A stretch of DNA of 64,000 nucleotides from Stratiolaelaps scimitus (Eukaryota > Arthropoda > Arachnida > Mesostigmata > Laelapidae), in NCBI GenBank assembly GCA_019614645.1, contig JABWDB010000011.1, positions 4,141,501 through 4,205,500 of the forward strand, read 5' to 3'. Shown in pieces: positions 24,943 through 37,286 of this stretch. Positions within the stretch are counted from its first letter, which is position 1. The number at the start of each line of letters is the position of its first letter. Both the position numbers and the translations under genes were made by a program. Below the pieces are notes generated by a model that was given only the letters and a program-made list of their open reading frames with translations, did not search any database and was not told the DNA's origin.

Positions 24943-25158
24943 AAAAACTGTTTTTCGAGCTGACCCTCAGCTGTTCCCCTATCTGACAGGCCTCAGCTCA
25001 GATAGATCCTTTACTCGTACCTGACGAAGAATCTCCAGATAAAGAAAGATGATAAAGAACTCCAAGGATTCTCCGCGTCTGAGAGGATTTGAACCCAACA
25101 CACAAGTGTCCCTCCGGTCAGGAAGTCTAAGACGCTCACCACTAGACCATCCAGGGGA
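24943..25158 (-). mobile_element. tRNA-derived SINE with target-site duplication
   Basis: On the minus strand the element starts with a tRNA-like head: A box TGGTCTAGTGG, then about 45 bases later a B box GGTTCAAATCC. It ends in a non-tRNA body whose 3' end is T-rich (AACAGTTTTT). Exact 15-bp direct repeats CTGAGAACTGAGAAC flank it at 24928-24942 and 25159-25173. The head cannot fold a full acceptor stem, so it is not a working tRNA gene. A diverged copy of the 3' body lies at 29363-29415. Confidence 0.75.
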
Positions 25159-25344
25159 CTGAGAACTGAGAACAGTGCCAAGTGTTTGTGTCTGAACTCC
25201 AGCGAGGAGAGAGAGAGAGAGAGAGAGAGCTCGTTATTGATTGGATGATTGATGCAATTGGCCAAGACTACGACAATACTATCAAGCCACTAATGGTGAT
25301 GTTGTACGAGGACAAGATTGTGACCCCATGTTGACCCCGTTATG

Positions 25345-25510
25345 CCGTAAAGGCAATGGCTTTGTTAGGTTGTTAACGGAACTGCGGTTTTTACGATGCT
25401 TAAGTTTTCTATATGTCTTCAACAGGTTGTAGCGGGACGATTCGAACCTGCGCCCTTTGGCTTTTTTTTTCTTACAGCCAGAGACTTAGCTCTGGCGTAA
25501 CTCCCTAGTT
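25345..25510 (-). repeat. tRNA-derived SINE-like copy, second family
   Basis: On the minus strand the head reads GCCAGAGCTAAGTCTCTGG, then GCGCAGGTTCGAATCG (B box), followed by the body segments AAAACTTAAGCATCGTAAAA and CCGCAGTTCCGTTAACAACC. The same head plus body recurs at 15428-15545 and 58108-58220. No target-site duplication was found. Confidence 0.6.
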
Positions 25511-26212
25511 GACCGGACGAAATGCATAGATCGATATTGGTGACTACGTGCCGGTTGCGTGATGCCGCTCGATAGCACAGCGTAGATTATGCGCAATAAG
25601 AACGGCAACATTACCGCTAATCTCGTTGTAGATCAAGATCCGAGATCAAGGTCCCCACCCAGCAAACAATCTACAATCAAGGGCTGTATCTAATAAAAAT
25701 CTTTGACGATAGTTCGCTTATGTCACCATAATAATAATAATAATAATAATAGCAATCATAGGCAAATTCTCTTAACATAGGCGTGGCCACGGGAAAAGTC
25801 AGAAGAAATTTACTATATCTCATATTAAAAATATTCGCACCCACCCTATGAAATACGCCACAGATCATACCATCGAATCGCAACATCCAATATAACTCGT
25901 TTCTAAGCCTTCTCTTTGCTTCCACTTTATTTACCTCTTTAACGCTATTAGGCACATGAGGATCCACACCTCGCTTACAGCAGCCTGGACAACCAGCTGC
26001 CAGGCAGCACGCGTGAAATTACTCGATACAGTGACGTATCATTGGATGACTACGACAACCATCATTAGAACATAAGACTACTAATAATAATAATAATAAT
26101 AATTACAACTCGTCTTGTTGACACATTCAACTCTGTCAAGGGCTGTCCCCATCGAGCAAAAAGCGAAGTCGACGCACGAGCCAGTGACTGAAAATTGTGC
26201 AATTGATTAGCA

Positions 26213-27180
26213 CTACAATTTCCCGCCCTCGGCCATCTTCACGCCGGCCTTCGCCAGGAGATCGACAAGTTTCCCATTCTCATGCAGTGCCCGGGTGTCG
26301 TCGCAGCCACCAATGAGTGATCCTCCTACGAAGACCTTCGGCACGGTCCGGCTGCCAGTTATGTCCTAGAAATATGGAACAGAAGAGAACATTGAATCAC
26401 CCCCAATGTTTGACCTGGCACCACCCGTACACCCGGGTGTGTTTCGAGCGGGAAAGAAGGCAGATTTGCTATTAAAAACGCTGTAATTCAGCATCGCCGA
26501 AAGCACTAAGGAAATCTTCGCCACCCGAAGACCCACTGAGGAAATGAGCGGCATAAACCATCTGCCCTCCCCACTTACTCATTCTATGAATGAGAAAACC
26601 CAGTTGAAGGACAGAAAATGCATGCCCACATCGCATTGTCTGTTTTTAGCGGATAGTCAAGTCCGGTCCAGCCTAGTACAATCTCTGGCAGCGAGTTGAT
26701 TTAGCAACAAAAGCCGACGGAAACAACAACAGTACCCTATTGATCGTGAGTCTAATCAAGGCGCGTGTCTGCATTTTCTGTTTCGGAAAATTAAAGTCGA
26801 GTACGTGCGCCAGATACTACTGACGTTGATTGGGTTTCGATTGCAGAGAGTGCTACCAGATAACTGACATGGTAATGGCCTCTCTTACCTGAAGTGCGTC
26901 TTGAATCAGAGACCCATCGTCACGTCGATCCAGCTGGACGAAATTCGCCTCTGCCTAGAACACGTGGATATGTATATACAAACAAACAATACAACAACAG
27001 CTCAATTATGTGCAGACTCCGCCGTCAAATAACCGTCTTCATAGTAGTAAATCATTGATAGAAGTCAGATCTGTTATTGATCTACCTATGTATTCATTTA
27101 GTTAATGAACATTCAATGAAAAATACTAAAATTATACTGTAGATATTTAATGTTCTGTAATATATACATGTACGAATATA

Positions 27181-27256
<76 letters not shown>

Positions 27257-28746
27257 AAACGGTCGTTTTTTAACGATTCAACTTTTCATTGTAATAATGA
27301 GTACTTCTCTTATTTACACTAGTGATTAATGCCAAATGAAATCGCTCAGGGTTCATATGTAATTGTTATTCATTGGATTAATAGTATCCGTTCAAGATGA
27401 GCCCATATCTGACGTCACCACTCAGCTCCAGAAGGTTGTCTCGGATTGCACGAAATAGAATTTACCTTGATCTCTGAAACGAGAATCGAGTGTACCATCT
27501 GACAGTATGGACAGGTCGTCTTCGAGAAGACAACAAGCGCGTTCTTCGCTACGAGATCTTTGACGAGCTTCCGGGCGGCCATTTCCTGAAATACGACCAT
27601 CCATGAACGAACCACAGTGTCCAGTGTCCTGGATCATTATCATCGTTTCCATTAACTACCAAGCTATCCAACTGCGGCTCATATATGGGCCGTGATCAAA
27701 TGCTAGTTAGTTTTCAAGTGTAAATATCTCCTTGTTGAGTTTTCAACAACAATGGTACAATTTACAGGGTCTGGCATATTTCAGGTGGTGTTTCAATGGC
27801 ATCTCATTTCATTAGGCATTTACGACGCGAGGCTGCGGAAATAACCAAGCCTCATCGATGAGCGCTGGGAGACAGATTCGATCGAGTTAAATAACGTGTG
27901 ACAACTTATAGATCACAATTGTCTACCCGCTGAGATGCAAACGGACTCGACATGTGGCACTGATGTGTTGCCCAGAAACGTGTCCCGCGCGAAAGCGAAA
28001 TCGCTACAGAGACAGGACAGAGAACATGCAGCCTTACGAGCTGTAAATTCTACTCTTGTTCCGTTTCGGTTATCCAGTCGATTTAGTTATTACTATGATT
28101 AGTACATATTAATAATATATGCTACTAAATCATAGAATTAGCTATATGTAAGTAATAAATGTTACTAATTAATAATATAACCAGCTATCATTATGATTAT
28201 TGCTTCAGTGATTCCTCTTGTTCTCGCTCTCTCTCTCTCTCTCTCTCTCGTTCTAGCGGGGCCGCGGAGGTCGGAGCTCGTAAGAGATTGTATTCCATGA
28301 TGTTCCTCTTGGCGGTTGCACCTGCGATACTTTTACGTGAACTGATACACGAACACTCGCGCACTATCCGGCTGTACGATGATTAGAATATTGTAGAATA
28401 GTAAAAGGGATGGTCTTAATTAATTTCTCTATAAATCTATATATATCCTGCTTGCATGGATGTTGTCCTCGTTCATTAGGGCGTTTGTTCTTGGTGGTGT
28501 TCTCGTTGTCTTGTGCGAGAGTGGGTGAAAAGTCACGATTCGAATTCTTTGACATCATCGGTAAGCACCTTCCAAAGACGTGTCGATGTGCACTGCACGG
28601 AAAACTGTGCACTTGTCGAAAAGCTGCACCAATAATTATCATATAGTGGACTAGGATACACCATAACTCTGCGCTGGTGGTCACTGGCAATTGCCATTTT
28701 GCACACCGCTTCGAAGGCACGAATACAAATTGCAACAAAATACTAT

Positions 28747-28789
<43 letters not shown>

Positions 28790-28912
28790 TGTACAATTGT
28801 TACAGCTACTTACCGGAGACACAGTCTGATTCCTAAGGTAATATCGCGTTGTGATACAAAAGCACGCGACCGACACAGCGACTGCTGCCGCGCTCAACAA
28901 ATATCGGTCCAT
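26213..28912 (-). CDS. dithiol glutaredoxin with N-terminal hydrophobic anchor
   Basis: Four phase-0 exons on the minus strand: 28912-28814, 27585-27466, 26954-26889 and 26365-26213 (stop TAG), 145 residues in all. Exons 2-4 form a classical glutaredoxin: active site TTCPYC, then the TVPKVFVGG segment with the cis-Pro, and GGCDD that binds glutathione in the family. Glutaredoxins reduce disulfides or mixed glutathione disulfides; the CPYC form can use both dithiol and monothiol chemistry. Exon 1 adds MDRYLLSAAAVAVSVACFC followed by ITTRYYLRNQ, a hydrophobic stretch with flanking positive charges, so a membrane anchor or organelle-targeting signal is likely. Exon 2 also has its own Met four bases after its acceptor (at 27582), which could give an anchor-free 111-residue form from another first exon. 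Exons 1 and 2 are joined by phase and position; the link is inferred, not proven. Confidence 0.82.
27185..27253. repeat. (TA)n microsatellite in a glutaredoxin intron
   Basis: About 69 bp of uninterrupted TA between glutaredoxin exons 2 and 3. Confidence 0.9.
28745..28784. repeat. (TA)n microsatellite in a glutaredoxin intron
   Basis: TA run, with one CA interruption, about 30 bp downstream of the donor of glutaredoxin exon 1 (minus strand). Confidence 0.85.
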
Positions 28913-31900
28913 TCAGCGCGACGAATCATGGACAGCTATAGCAACGAACTGACATAGGACAATATTTGAAATATATAGAGTGTGGCGAATGAAAAAAGCA
29001 AGCACAATTGCCAGGTTCCATTGAAGCCGTTCACCACATCGTATCCAGTCAACTCGGCCGAGCGTGTTCGATATAGCGGCGAGCGAGCGAGCGTGCGAAT
29101 CGTCGATGGCTCGGATGATTCCTTCGCGTTTCCGCCGCCGACGCCGTTTCGAAGAGGAATCGTTCCCTAAGGTCGAGCCGGGCCGGGAGAAATACTACTG
29201 TCCACAATGAATAGGAGGGGTGTATTCGGCTGTTGGCGTTGTAATCTTCGCGCTGTGCTCCTGTTACTGCGCGAACATTGCGTAGATTCTGTTTTCACAA
29301 AGGGACGAGTTTCAAGTTCGAGTTCACATCAAGTATCGACAAAGACACGACACGCGTGTAGGCTGTTTTTTGAGCTGACCTTCAGCTGTACCCCTATCGG
29401 ACAGGCCCCCAGCTCGTAACCTTTTTAGGTATTACTATCGGAGCCTGTTGGGGCCACCTTTGCACGACACGTTTTGGATAGCAAGTGTGCTAGTTTACTT
29501 CTGAAGTAATTATTATTCGTCTGTTGATTTGTTGGCGGTACATAAGTTCCGCCATATGACCGGTCGAATGAGCTACTAGCATGTTCGCCGAATGGAATAG
29601 CTATCTTTGAAGGTGCATCGCTCGTCTCTTAATTGCAATTCAAGTCGCTAATCAAATTAGCATCTCAGATGCAAAGGAATACTGGAATAAGATAATAATA
29701 CTGGAATATCTGGAAAAGGCCCAGATGTATTTTGCGAAAAACAGATAAACAAAGCGTTGGGTCCTTTTGCCTATATTGTTACAATTTAACAAAGAAAGCA
29801 ACTTATCCGTAACTTACTTGGTTGAGAGCGAGGCTGAGGCGAGCGGCACCTCGCTGTCAGTATGCTTGCTTTTTGAGATAGCCTAGTAACCGTAGTAATC
29901 AGCCAACCTCTGCAAGTGGTCGAGATTCTGCGGTCGAAGTCATTACGTTTGAACTTAATGAGTCTTCGACATTCGATCATTCCATTATTAGATTTGATCT
30001 CAGGGAGGTTATACCCGCCCCATTATGCGGCAGCTATTGCATACTCAGTGTAATTAATCAGCTCGCAATCGATAGCGGCAGTTCTATGGGAAGGCTTAAC
30101 GGTCTCGCATAGCTGCGAGGAGCTCATGCCAGGACTTTTTGAATCGTTAAATGATTGTATGACCAATAACAATTAGCCGGGTGATCTTGATACCGAAAGT
30201 TTCAATTGTTAAACCCCATGCCAACCTTTCTCTGCGGGAAACTTGAACGAGGCCCAAAAAGCAAGCAAGAAGTGAGGCTCCTTCCGACACCTCAGAGTAT
30301 CTTTGCGGCATAGATTATGAGATCTCCATCCATTGTATTGACCGTGCTTAGATTATAATAAGAGAACGAGACTCAAACAAAAACAAAAACAGAAATAAAA
30401 TCATATGCTTTTGTTCCATGTCCAATATTGATTTTGATTGTACGTCTTAAAATATACAATAATTAGAGACGCAGTACTGAGAAAATTCTACCGTAAGCAG
30501 TCGTATTATGGAGGGCGTTATACGTTGGATGAGGGTCTGCCCGGAAAATTCACTTTAATATTGAGAAAATTGGTTCCATTTCTTTCGATACTTGATAATG
30601 CGGCGAGAGACCCTAAACGCCTCGAAACGCCGTGTGAAAGTAGCGGTGGATTTTTACGCGGCCTAAAGGATAAACAAAACTTGAGCCAACGATAATTTTA
30701 GGGTAAAAATTCAAATGGCCCATCAAGAATCGATTTCATAACTGTTCAAGGTGGCAATTTTTTGTCGATAGCACGATATTCATCATCCTGTCCGTGCCCT
30801 GAAATTTTGACACTTCCAAATGGGACCATTTCAGAATTCTTTCTACTTCGTATTGCTGAAAATACATATTTCGATTGTGGAGTGAATTTCAAAATTGAGG
30901 CGAGTCTACTAAGTATGTTCTCAGAAGGTGGCAGATTTTGCTGACAATTTCTTCAGAGCTTTGTGGAACTTGGCCAACGAACAAGTCCCGTTCAGTGCAA
31001 CCTAGCCATCGCGTATCGCCGGCGGCGCACCTACAGTAGACACCGAATCGCGCAGTCGCAGGGAACTGCCCTTCTCCCAATTGTTGTCTTTCCCAATGTA
31101 TGACCAGAGCCTGAGCATCTGCGTTCATCCTCTGATGCTTCGACACAATGCATGTCGTCTCTTTTTGTACAGATTTAATCTCCGAGACTGATTAGCTTTG
31201 TTTTTCTACACACACCAACACAGACACATGTTTTCGCACGTCTATGCTCTGGCTTCGCTCCTCGGGAACCAAGTTGATGGGATAAAGTTCTCGAACCATG
31301 GGTTGAAATTTCCGCCTGGCTGAACTGCAAGCACTAGATAGGCGCTTGAGAACTGGAAAAATGGCGGCCTTCTTGCTCTAGATACCTTATTCGAGGATGG
31401 TGTTCTTAGATGTATTTCACGTTCAGCGGGTGCAGTTATCGCCCACGTTAAATTGTGTGATTTCTCAGAGCGAATTCGTTAAAAAAAAAAAAACAACACC
31501 AACTCAAAGGGTCTCGCCACAGCCGTTCTTCGATTATCGGCGTTTTTTCGCCGTACGGCCACATCACTACGAGAAATGTCTCAAGTAAAACCCAGACCTC
31601 CTTGAGGCAAGCCACGGCAATAATGACAATATTTGGCGCCTACAACATAGCGTCCCCCCCCCCCCCCTACCGGCGATTTTTTACTTTCGTTTGCGGTTGA
31701 AGGGTTCTCCGCATCATCTGAAGATATATCTCGCTGCTTATTATCCCTACGGCAGCCCTAACACGATCCGCGGTACCTTAGGGAGAGCGCGCCTGGGTTT
31801 GTCCACCACCGCGCGTTGCCCGATGAGCCGCCGTCGGAGCCAGCCCAAGAACCAGCCCGATAACCCTCCCGTGTGCGGTATCATCACAAGGCTCGCAGAC

Positions 31901-32161
31901 GGCAAAACGCCCGCGCAGCTCCTGTGTGACTATCTCCATGTATCGGAGTATGAGTCTCCTATATTCACCATTTTTTCACGCAAGGCTATCGCATCACCCC
32001 CCGACAGATGTCAAGCAACAGCGGGTCCTGTGCGTGACTGACTTAATCGTTTGTGCCCGGGAGTTTAGCCAAGTGTACTAGCGATTCTCTTATACTCGAC
32101 TGTTTGCTGTGACGACAATTGGCGAACGACTATCGAGCTCAAAATCCTTGCAAAACTCAAA
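28913..32161. other. intergenic region between glutaredoxin and the POC1-like gene
   Basis: No supported exon. It holds a truncated SINE 3' body (29363-29415) and a C homopolymer run near 31657-31668. The two flanking genes point away from each other (glutaredoxin minus, POC1-like plus), so both promoters should lie in this interval. Confidence 0.45.
29363..29415 (-). repeat. truncated copy of the SINE 3' body
   Basis: The plus-strand segment GAGCTGACCTTCAGCTGTAC with CCCTATCGGACAGGC closely matches 24948-24999, with only a few mismatches over about 52 bp. The tRNA-like head is absent. Confidence 0.7.
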
Positions 32162-35100
32162 ATGTCTGAGATGGACGTGTGTGGTCCGGAGGGACAATAT
32201 CAGCCGCGAGAATGGGTAGGTTATTTTTTCTCATCTTTTCTTCTTTGTTGTTTGCACAAGGGAATTCAATATGTGTTTTATAAAACTATATCTAGGGCTT
32301 TTTTTTTAGTATCCCACCGCAGTTGCCTCCCCCCCACCGAGTATTTCCTGACGGCGTCTGTCTCGTAGACGTCATTGTTCGCCATATTCACTCATGTACA
32401 TATATTATATGTATTACATGACATACATGTCCCAGTTCGGAGAATTACTTGAGATCGAAGTACTCACCGGTTTGCTATGCGTGAATTCGAGCACGCTGTG
32501 GCGCCTTTCATACTTAGAGAATAGGCCGCCGAACGATCTTCCCTTTGACTTCTCCGCAGGAAATAGCAATACACTTGATTCGATTGGAGGGCTTGTGTTT
32601 GATTTCGATGGTACGCAGAGCTGCAATCAGTGATCCATAGTTACTATCCGTATGGAGGCATTTGTTGTTATTTACTCTATATTTGTTGTTATCATAGACG
32701 ATGTTTATACTGGCGACAAGGAAAGCATAATTTGTTTTGTCAAATACTCCAAGCTATTACCTATAGTATTTATTACAACTGTTCATTAATCTCTTGATCG
32801 ACTGCAAAATGATTTCAGGAGCCACAGCTTGAGCTCACCATCTCGCCGGGATCGAATGGAGTTAACCTAATGGCCTGGAATGGTTCAAATCGCATTGGTA
32901 ATTAGGCGGCGAGACACACAGCGAGGCTGGACCAATGGCGAACTTGGAGTCCAAATTCGGCTCGGAATCGTGTTGTTTCTTAATTGCCATTGCCACCGTT
33001 GTGATATCTAGCTTGTGTTCACTTTTAACAAAATTTCATCTGTCCGCGGTTACAACGGCACGCGCGATGAACAACAATGACTCTGTCTCTAGCGTACTTA
33101 GCATATTTTTCTTTGATCTACAAAAGTATTATTATTATCATTAGTATATATATATATATATATATAATCATGCTACATCTTCTTCTTGGACCGTTTTGCG
33201 TTTGCGCTCGTTTGTTGCTCGTATTCAGCTGTGTGCGGTCGCGAGCGAGTCATTCACGTGCACGACTTCGACGTCACACTCAACGGGCGTATCAGCCTCG
33301 GCTACGAGATCTCCGAGGTCCGCTTCGCTAGCCAGGATCTACTCGTGATCGCTGCGTTGACAGGCGATGTGTCGATACTCAAACTAAAGAAGTGAGCGCA
33401 ATGGCGGATGTACATTATATATATTGGGTCGGTCCGAAAATTTGTTCGGCTTTTGTACCATTTTTCAATCCGTGGTCATACATCATTTTTCAATTTAGCA
33501 TTCATTGAAAAAAACGGATTGAAATTCAAATCAAGCATCATCACGTGTTAGCCGAAGGCTCACGTCATGTCTATTAATCTAATAATAATTATTAATAATA
33601 ATAATAATCACGAGTACTCTGATTTTTTTTTTGTAATATACAAAGAACACGATTAGTTACCTCGATTAATTGTTTGTTTCTTTTTTGAATTATTATTTGT
33701 ATCGTTCTCTAGGGGTTTCCCCCAAGCCGTGACCCCCGTCCAGTTTCAGCGGCATTTGCTCGCGCACAACGCGCCAATCTTTGCCCTGGATGTTGACCCC
33801 TCTGGAAAGACGTTTTTGTCAGGTGGAGCTGACAAGGTCGTGAAACTCTGGAGTGTCTCCGGGCAAAAACTTCTCGGCCAGTTCCGCAAGCACACCAACG
33901 CCGTCCGGTAGCTAGCACCAGAAATGCGCCTCCTCCCTGTTTGTGCAACGTCAACCATAGTCATTAATTGACAGCAATTAATGTTCATTGCTTTGTTGTA
34001 GCGGGTGACGGGAGCCACGCTGCTCTGTAGCCTGATGACATGAGTCGCAGTGTGCTAACATTCATGTTGAAGGACGTAAACAATTTATTCACTGTATGGA
34101 CTACATCCTCATGTTAAGGTCCCCGTCAGTTCGCAGTCGCATATTTTTTGAGATTTGGAGCAAATACATTATTATTATTGCTATTATTGCTAATTAGCCG
34201 CCTTTCACTCATACGTTATAAAATACGACCGCGTAACCCCTACAATATGCTAAAATATACCACAAACAGGATGCGATAAAAACAATGAATCTGCCGTACC
34301 TGGGTTAGGCTGCATACAAGACGCGATATTTTCCAGGCTGGTCTAATTTTTCAATGAATTTCCACTCTCAGTCACCTGACGTACACTGCGGACGGAGTCT
34401 GCTTTGCATCTGCCGGAGATGACCGTGAGATCATTGAATGGGACACCCGATCTTCGAATCCCATCAGCTCCATCGCAAGCCACTGTGGCGGGTCAGTATC
34501 GGCTTCGCACGTTCTGATGAACCTAATTATATGTGTGCACCACTATCTGACCACTTAAAACAGCGATAAAGGTTAACTAACAATTTATTGTCACTATTCT
34601 CCTCCCGATAACGACACTCGTAGCCACCTCAAAGCAAACCTAAAGCTGTTTCAACGCTCGGCTGACCCTCAGTCTCGTCACGCTCAAGGTGACCTTCTCA
34701 GGGGTCTTAGGACATATATGAATGAGGCCCCTCCAGCGGTGGGCCTGCCACCCCTTTTTCCAATTACTCAATGTCGGCCTGAAACCGTTTGCAGGGGTGC
34801 GTCAGCGTTGGGCTACCAGCCGGAAGGTCACCTCGTGGTCGGGCATCGGGACAATAATCTACGGGTGTTCGACGCGCGAACGAAGAAAGCGCTCGCGACG
34901 TACCAGGTGTACGAAAACCCTATCCGCAGTTTGTCGCTACATCGCTCTGGTCAGTTCGTGGCGACGTCCTGTCCCGAGGACCAATGTGTGTCCATCATCG
35001 ATCTTCTAAATGGCGTACCGCTGACGACGTTCACCGTCAAGATGCCGGTCAAGCAGGCGCTGTTCCTCTCGGTAAAAGCCCCCCCGCGCATAACTCGTGC

Positions 35101-37286
35101 AAACAAAATGAATCCAATTCGGCACCGTGTTTGGCTACCGCGAATGCGGCACCCTGTCGTATGGCATCGGTTTTGATCTAATTTTGTTTTTCGATATTTC
35201 GCATTGTGGTCACTGCAAGCGATAGCAGCAGCTGATAAAAATGGCACGCGAAGTGATATAAGACTCATCGGACGGTTCTCTCTCGGCTGTTACCCGCTGA
35301 CTGAAAACACGTAGTTCACGCAGGTTGATGCTAGACACGTTACTTATAACAGACTTCGTTACCATATTCATCTTCTAAACACGAGCGTCTTCTTGTTGTA
35401 AACAGCCGTGCGATCCACCGATGAACGACTTCGACACCTCCGACCTGCTATGTATGCCGGGACGCGGGCGGAAGCTGAACATCTTCAACTGCGATCTGGC
35501 GCGCCTTTTTGAAGATGACGACCGGACGAGCTCGCATCAGCTGTCACAGAACGCCGACTGTTCCACAGAGGGTGTCGAGAATTCGTCCGAGGCGAGCAGT
35601 GCTCCACAAGGCTCAACGGCCGATGCGGCTCCGGGTACCGAGGAGAATCTGCGAACGTTAGCAGAAGTCGCTGCCGTCGAGGCAAAACGTACGGCTGTGA
35701 ATGACCGAAAGCCAGAGCAAATCGTCTCGAAGGCGTCAACGGACGTCGCGAACCAGGCCCCGTCAGCGGTCGGCGTCGGCCAAGAAAGTGGTGCTGAGAT
35801 GATGGCTCGACGCGCACGCCGAATGACCCTCGCCCGGAAAACAATCAAGCCCAGGCGGATCTCCCTTGACGATCTCCATGAGCAACAAGAGCGGGAAGCG
35901 TCCACAGTGCAGCACAAGGAAGACCCCGACGAAAAGGTTCATAGCGAGCATGTGAGTAGTGCACTATGTGATCGATGGAGTTACGGAGGAAACGAAGTCG
36001 GTTACAGTCCGTGTTCACTGCCCATCCATACAGTGCAAATATGCTTTAGTTCATTATAGAATAATAGTAATATATAGGTTTTGATGGTGATTAGTGAGTC
36101 CGCGAATCGTTTGTTATCGAGTTCATAGACCGTCCCTACTTTGAGATCTATATTGTACGTTTGCCTAAAAATAAATTAGGGGTGGTAGACGTACGATATT
36201 GCACGTATGTTTCAACGTTATTCTAGTACTGGCCGCACATTGTAATTAACAAATTTACTAGAGTTGTTCGCCGTCCGTTAGGACAAGGCCAACTCTGGTT
36301 TCGCTTGTGATACGTTAATTTTGAAGGGTATATAGAAACATTTGAGATTTGAGGGGCTTCTGAGACGTCAGTTGGATGAGCGTCCTTCTGACTTCCATCT
36401 TTCGTATTTTACCATCCTTATCGAGGCTACCTCATTAAAAGGTACCTCATAATTTTTTTGGCATCACACTGCAAAGCTCATCAGCCTCACCCCCGGAGGG
36501 AGGGGTATATATGTTATATTCTTTATATTCTTCGTAACGACAATACCCTCGTCTGAAGCAGAATTTTAACGCGTAGCTACCATCAAATTTCCTTTGTAGA
36601 TTGACGGTCTGAAAGGCGGATCGTCTGTGCTGAATAAGCTCGTGGCGCAGGTTGCCGACGTCGCGCTCAGGATGGAGCTCCTAGAGAAGATGGTGAGTGA
36701 TTGTGTGCGGTTTTAACGTTCGTAAACCAAATTGACGTTGTCAAAGTTCAAGGTCCAGTAGTTTGAAACCACCAAGCCGCGTAGTAACCCATTGGATCGT
36801 TATGCAATTCCAACAAAGTCTGTTGACTCAGGCCAACGTTCAGCTATAATGCAATACTATAGTACTTTGAAACCGGAGTAATTAACTTGAACGGGCAGAT
36901 AATTTATCTCATTGTAATATTTCACCTGTGCTATCGTTAGTAGCATTCACAAAGCGCGACAATGTACGTTGATGTTATGTCTAGAACGTCGGCGCATCTC
37001 ATGTCGACGGTAATCGATTCATAGTTATAGTCGATGGCTCTAACCCTCATTTTCGCGATATGGCTCAGTCGATGGGTCGCCAACACTTATGCTTATAGAT
37101 TGCTCAATTAATTGGTGTGAGGGGCCGAAAGGGTGATAATTGTCATATCACGACAATAATTAAGTAATGATAGTAAACACCTTCGTGATATTTCAGGTCA
37201 CAAGCCGATTCCGTGACCTCGACCAGAGGGTTGCCACGTTGGAGGAGCGATGTCTCAAAGACGGCCCGAACATAAACAATGTCTAA
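32162..37286 (+). CDS. POC1-like WD40-repeat protein (centriole protein candidate)
   Basis: Nine exons join in frame: 32162-32215, 32819-32897, 33229-33391, 33713-33907, 34372-34491, 34795-35071, 35406-35951, 36600-36692, 37197-37286 (stop TAA), giving 538 residues. Residues about 20-295 form WD40 blades; the clearest are DKVVKLWSVSGQKLL, DREIIEWDTRS and DNNLRVFDART, whose order and spacing recall the middle blades of POC1. Residues about 300-478 are low-complexity with a basic patch (ARRARRMTLARKTIKPRR). Residues about 485-530 are a predicted amphipathic helix (VADVALRMELLEKM, RDLDQRVATLEERC) like the C-terminal POC1 helix. POC1 acts at centrioles and basal bodies. The first blades are weak, so the protein is diverged. 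Other WD40 proteins with a C-terminal helix, such as WDR18, cannot be excluded. Confidence 0.68.
33423..33453. repeat. possible mariner-like terminal repeat remnant
   Basis: TTGGGTCGGTCCGAAAATTT in intron 3 of the POC1-like gene resembles the ends of mariner elements. I found no partner terminus and no transposase fragment, so this may be chance or a solo end. Confidence 0.25.

Larger units (their letters stand above)
23340..26212. other. intergenic region between BTB-like paralogue 2 and glutaredoxin
   Basis: No supported exon. It contains a short TA run near 23755-23766, another at about 24045-24064, two tRNA-derived SINE-like elements (24943-25158 and about 25345-25510) and two AAT/ATA runs (about 25727-25752 and 26081-26102). 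Confidence 0.5.

Noticed and set aside
25075..25158. tRNA gene on the minus strand
   Set aside because: A and B boxes are present but the acceptor stem and T stem do not pair, and direct repeats flank a longer element; it is the head of a SINE.
28364..28813. Continuation of the glutaredoxin first-exon frame
   Set aside because: The frame runs past a consensus donor at 28813 into a TA repeat; the spliced product gives a complete glutaredoxin.
34718..34794. Upstream in-frame extension of POC1-like exon 6
   Set aside because: It precedes the acceptor TTTGCAG at 34794 and does not resemble WD40 sequence.
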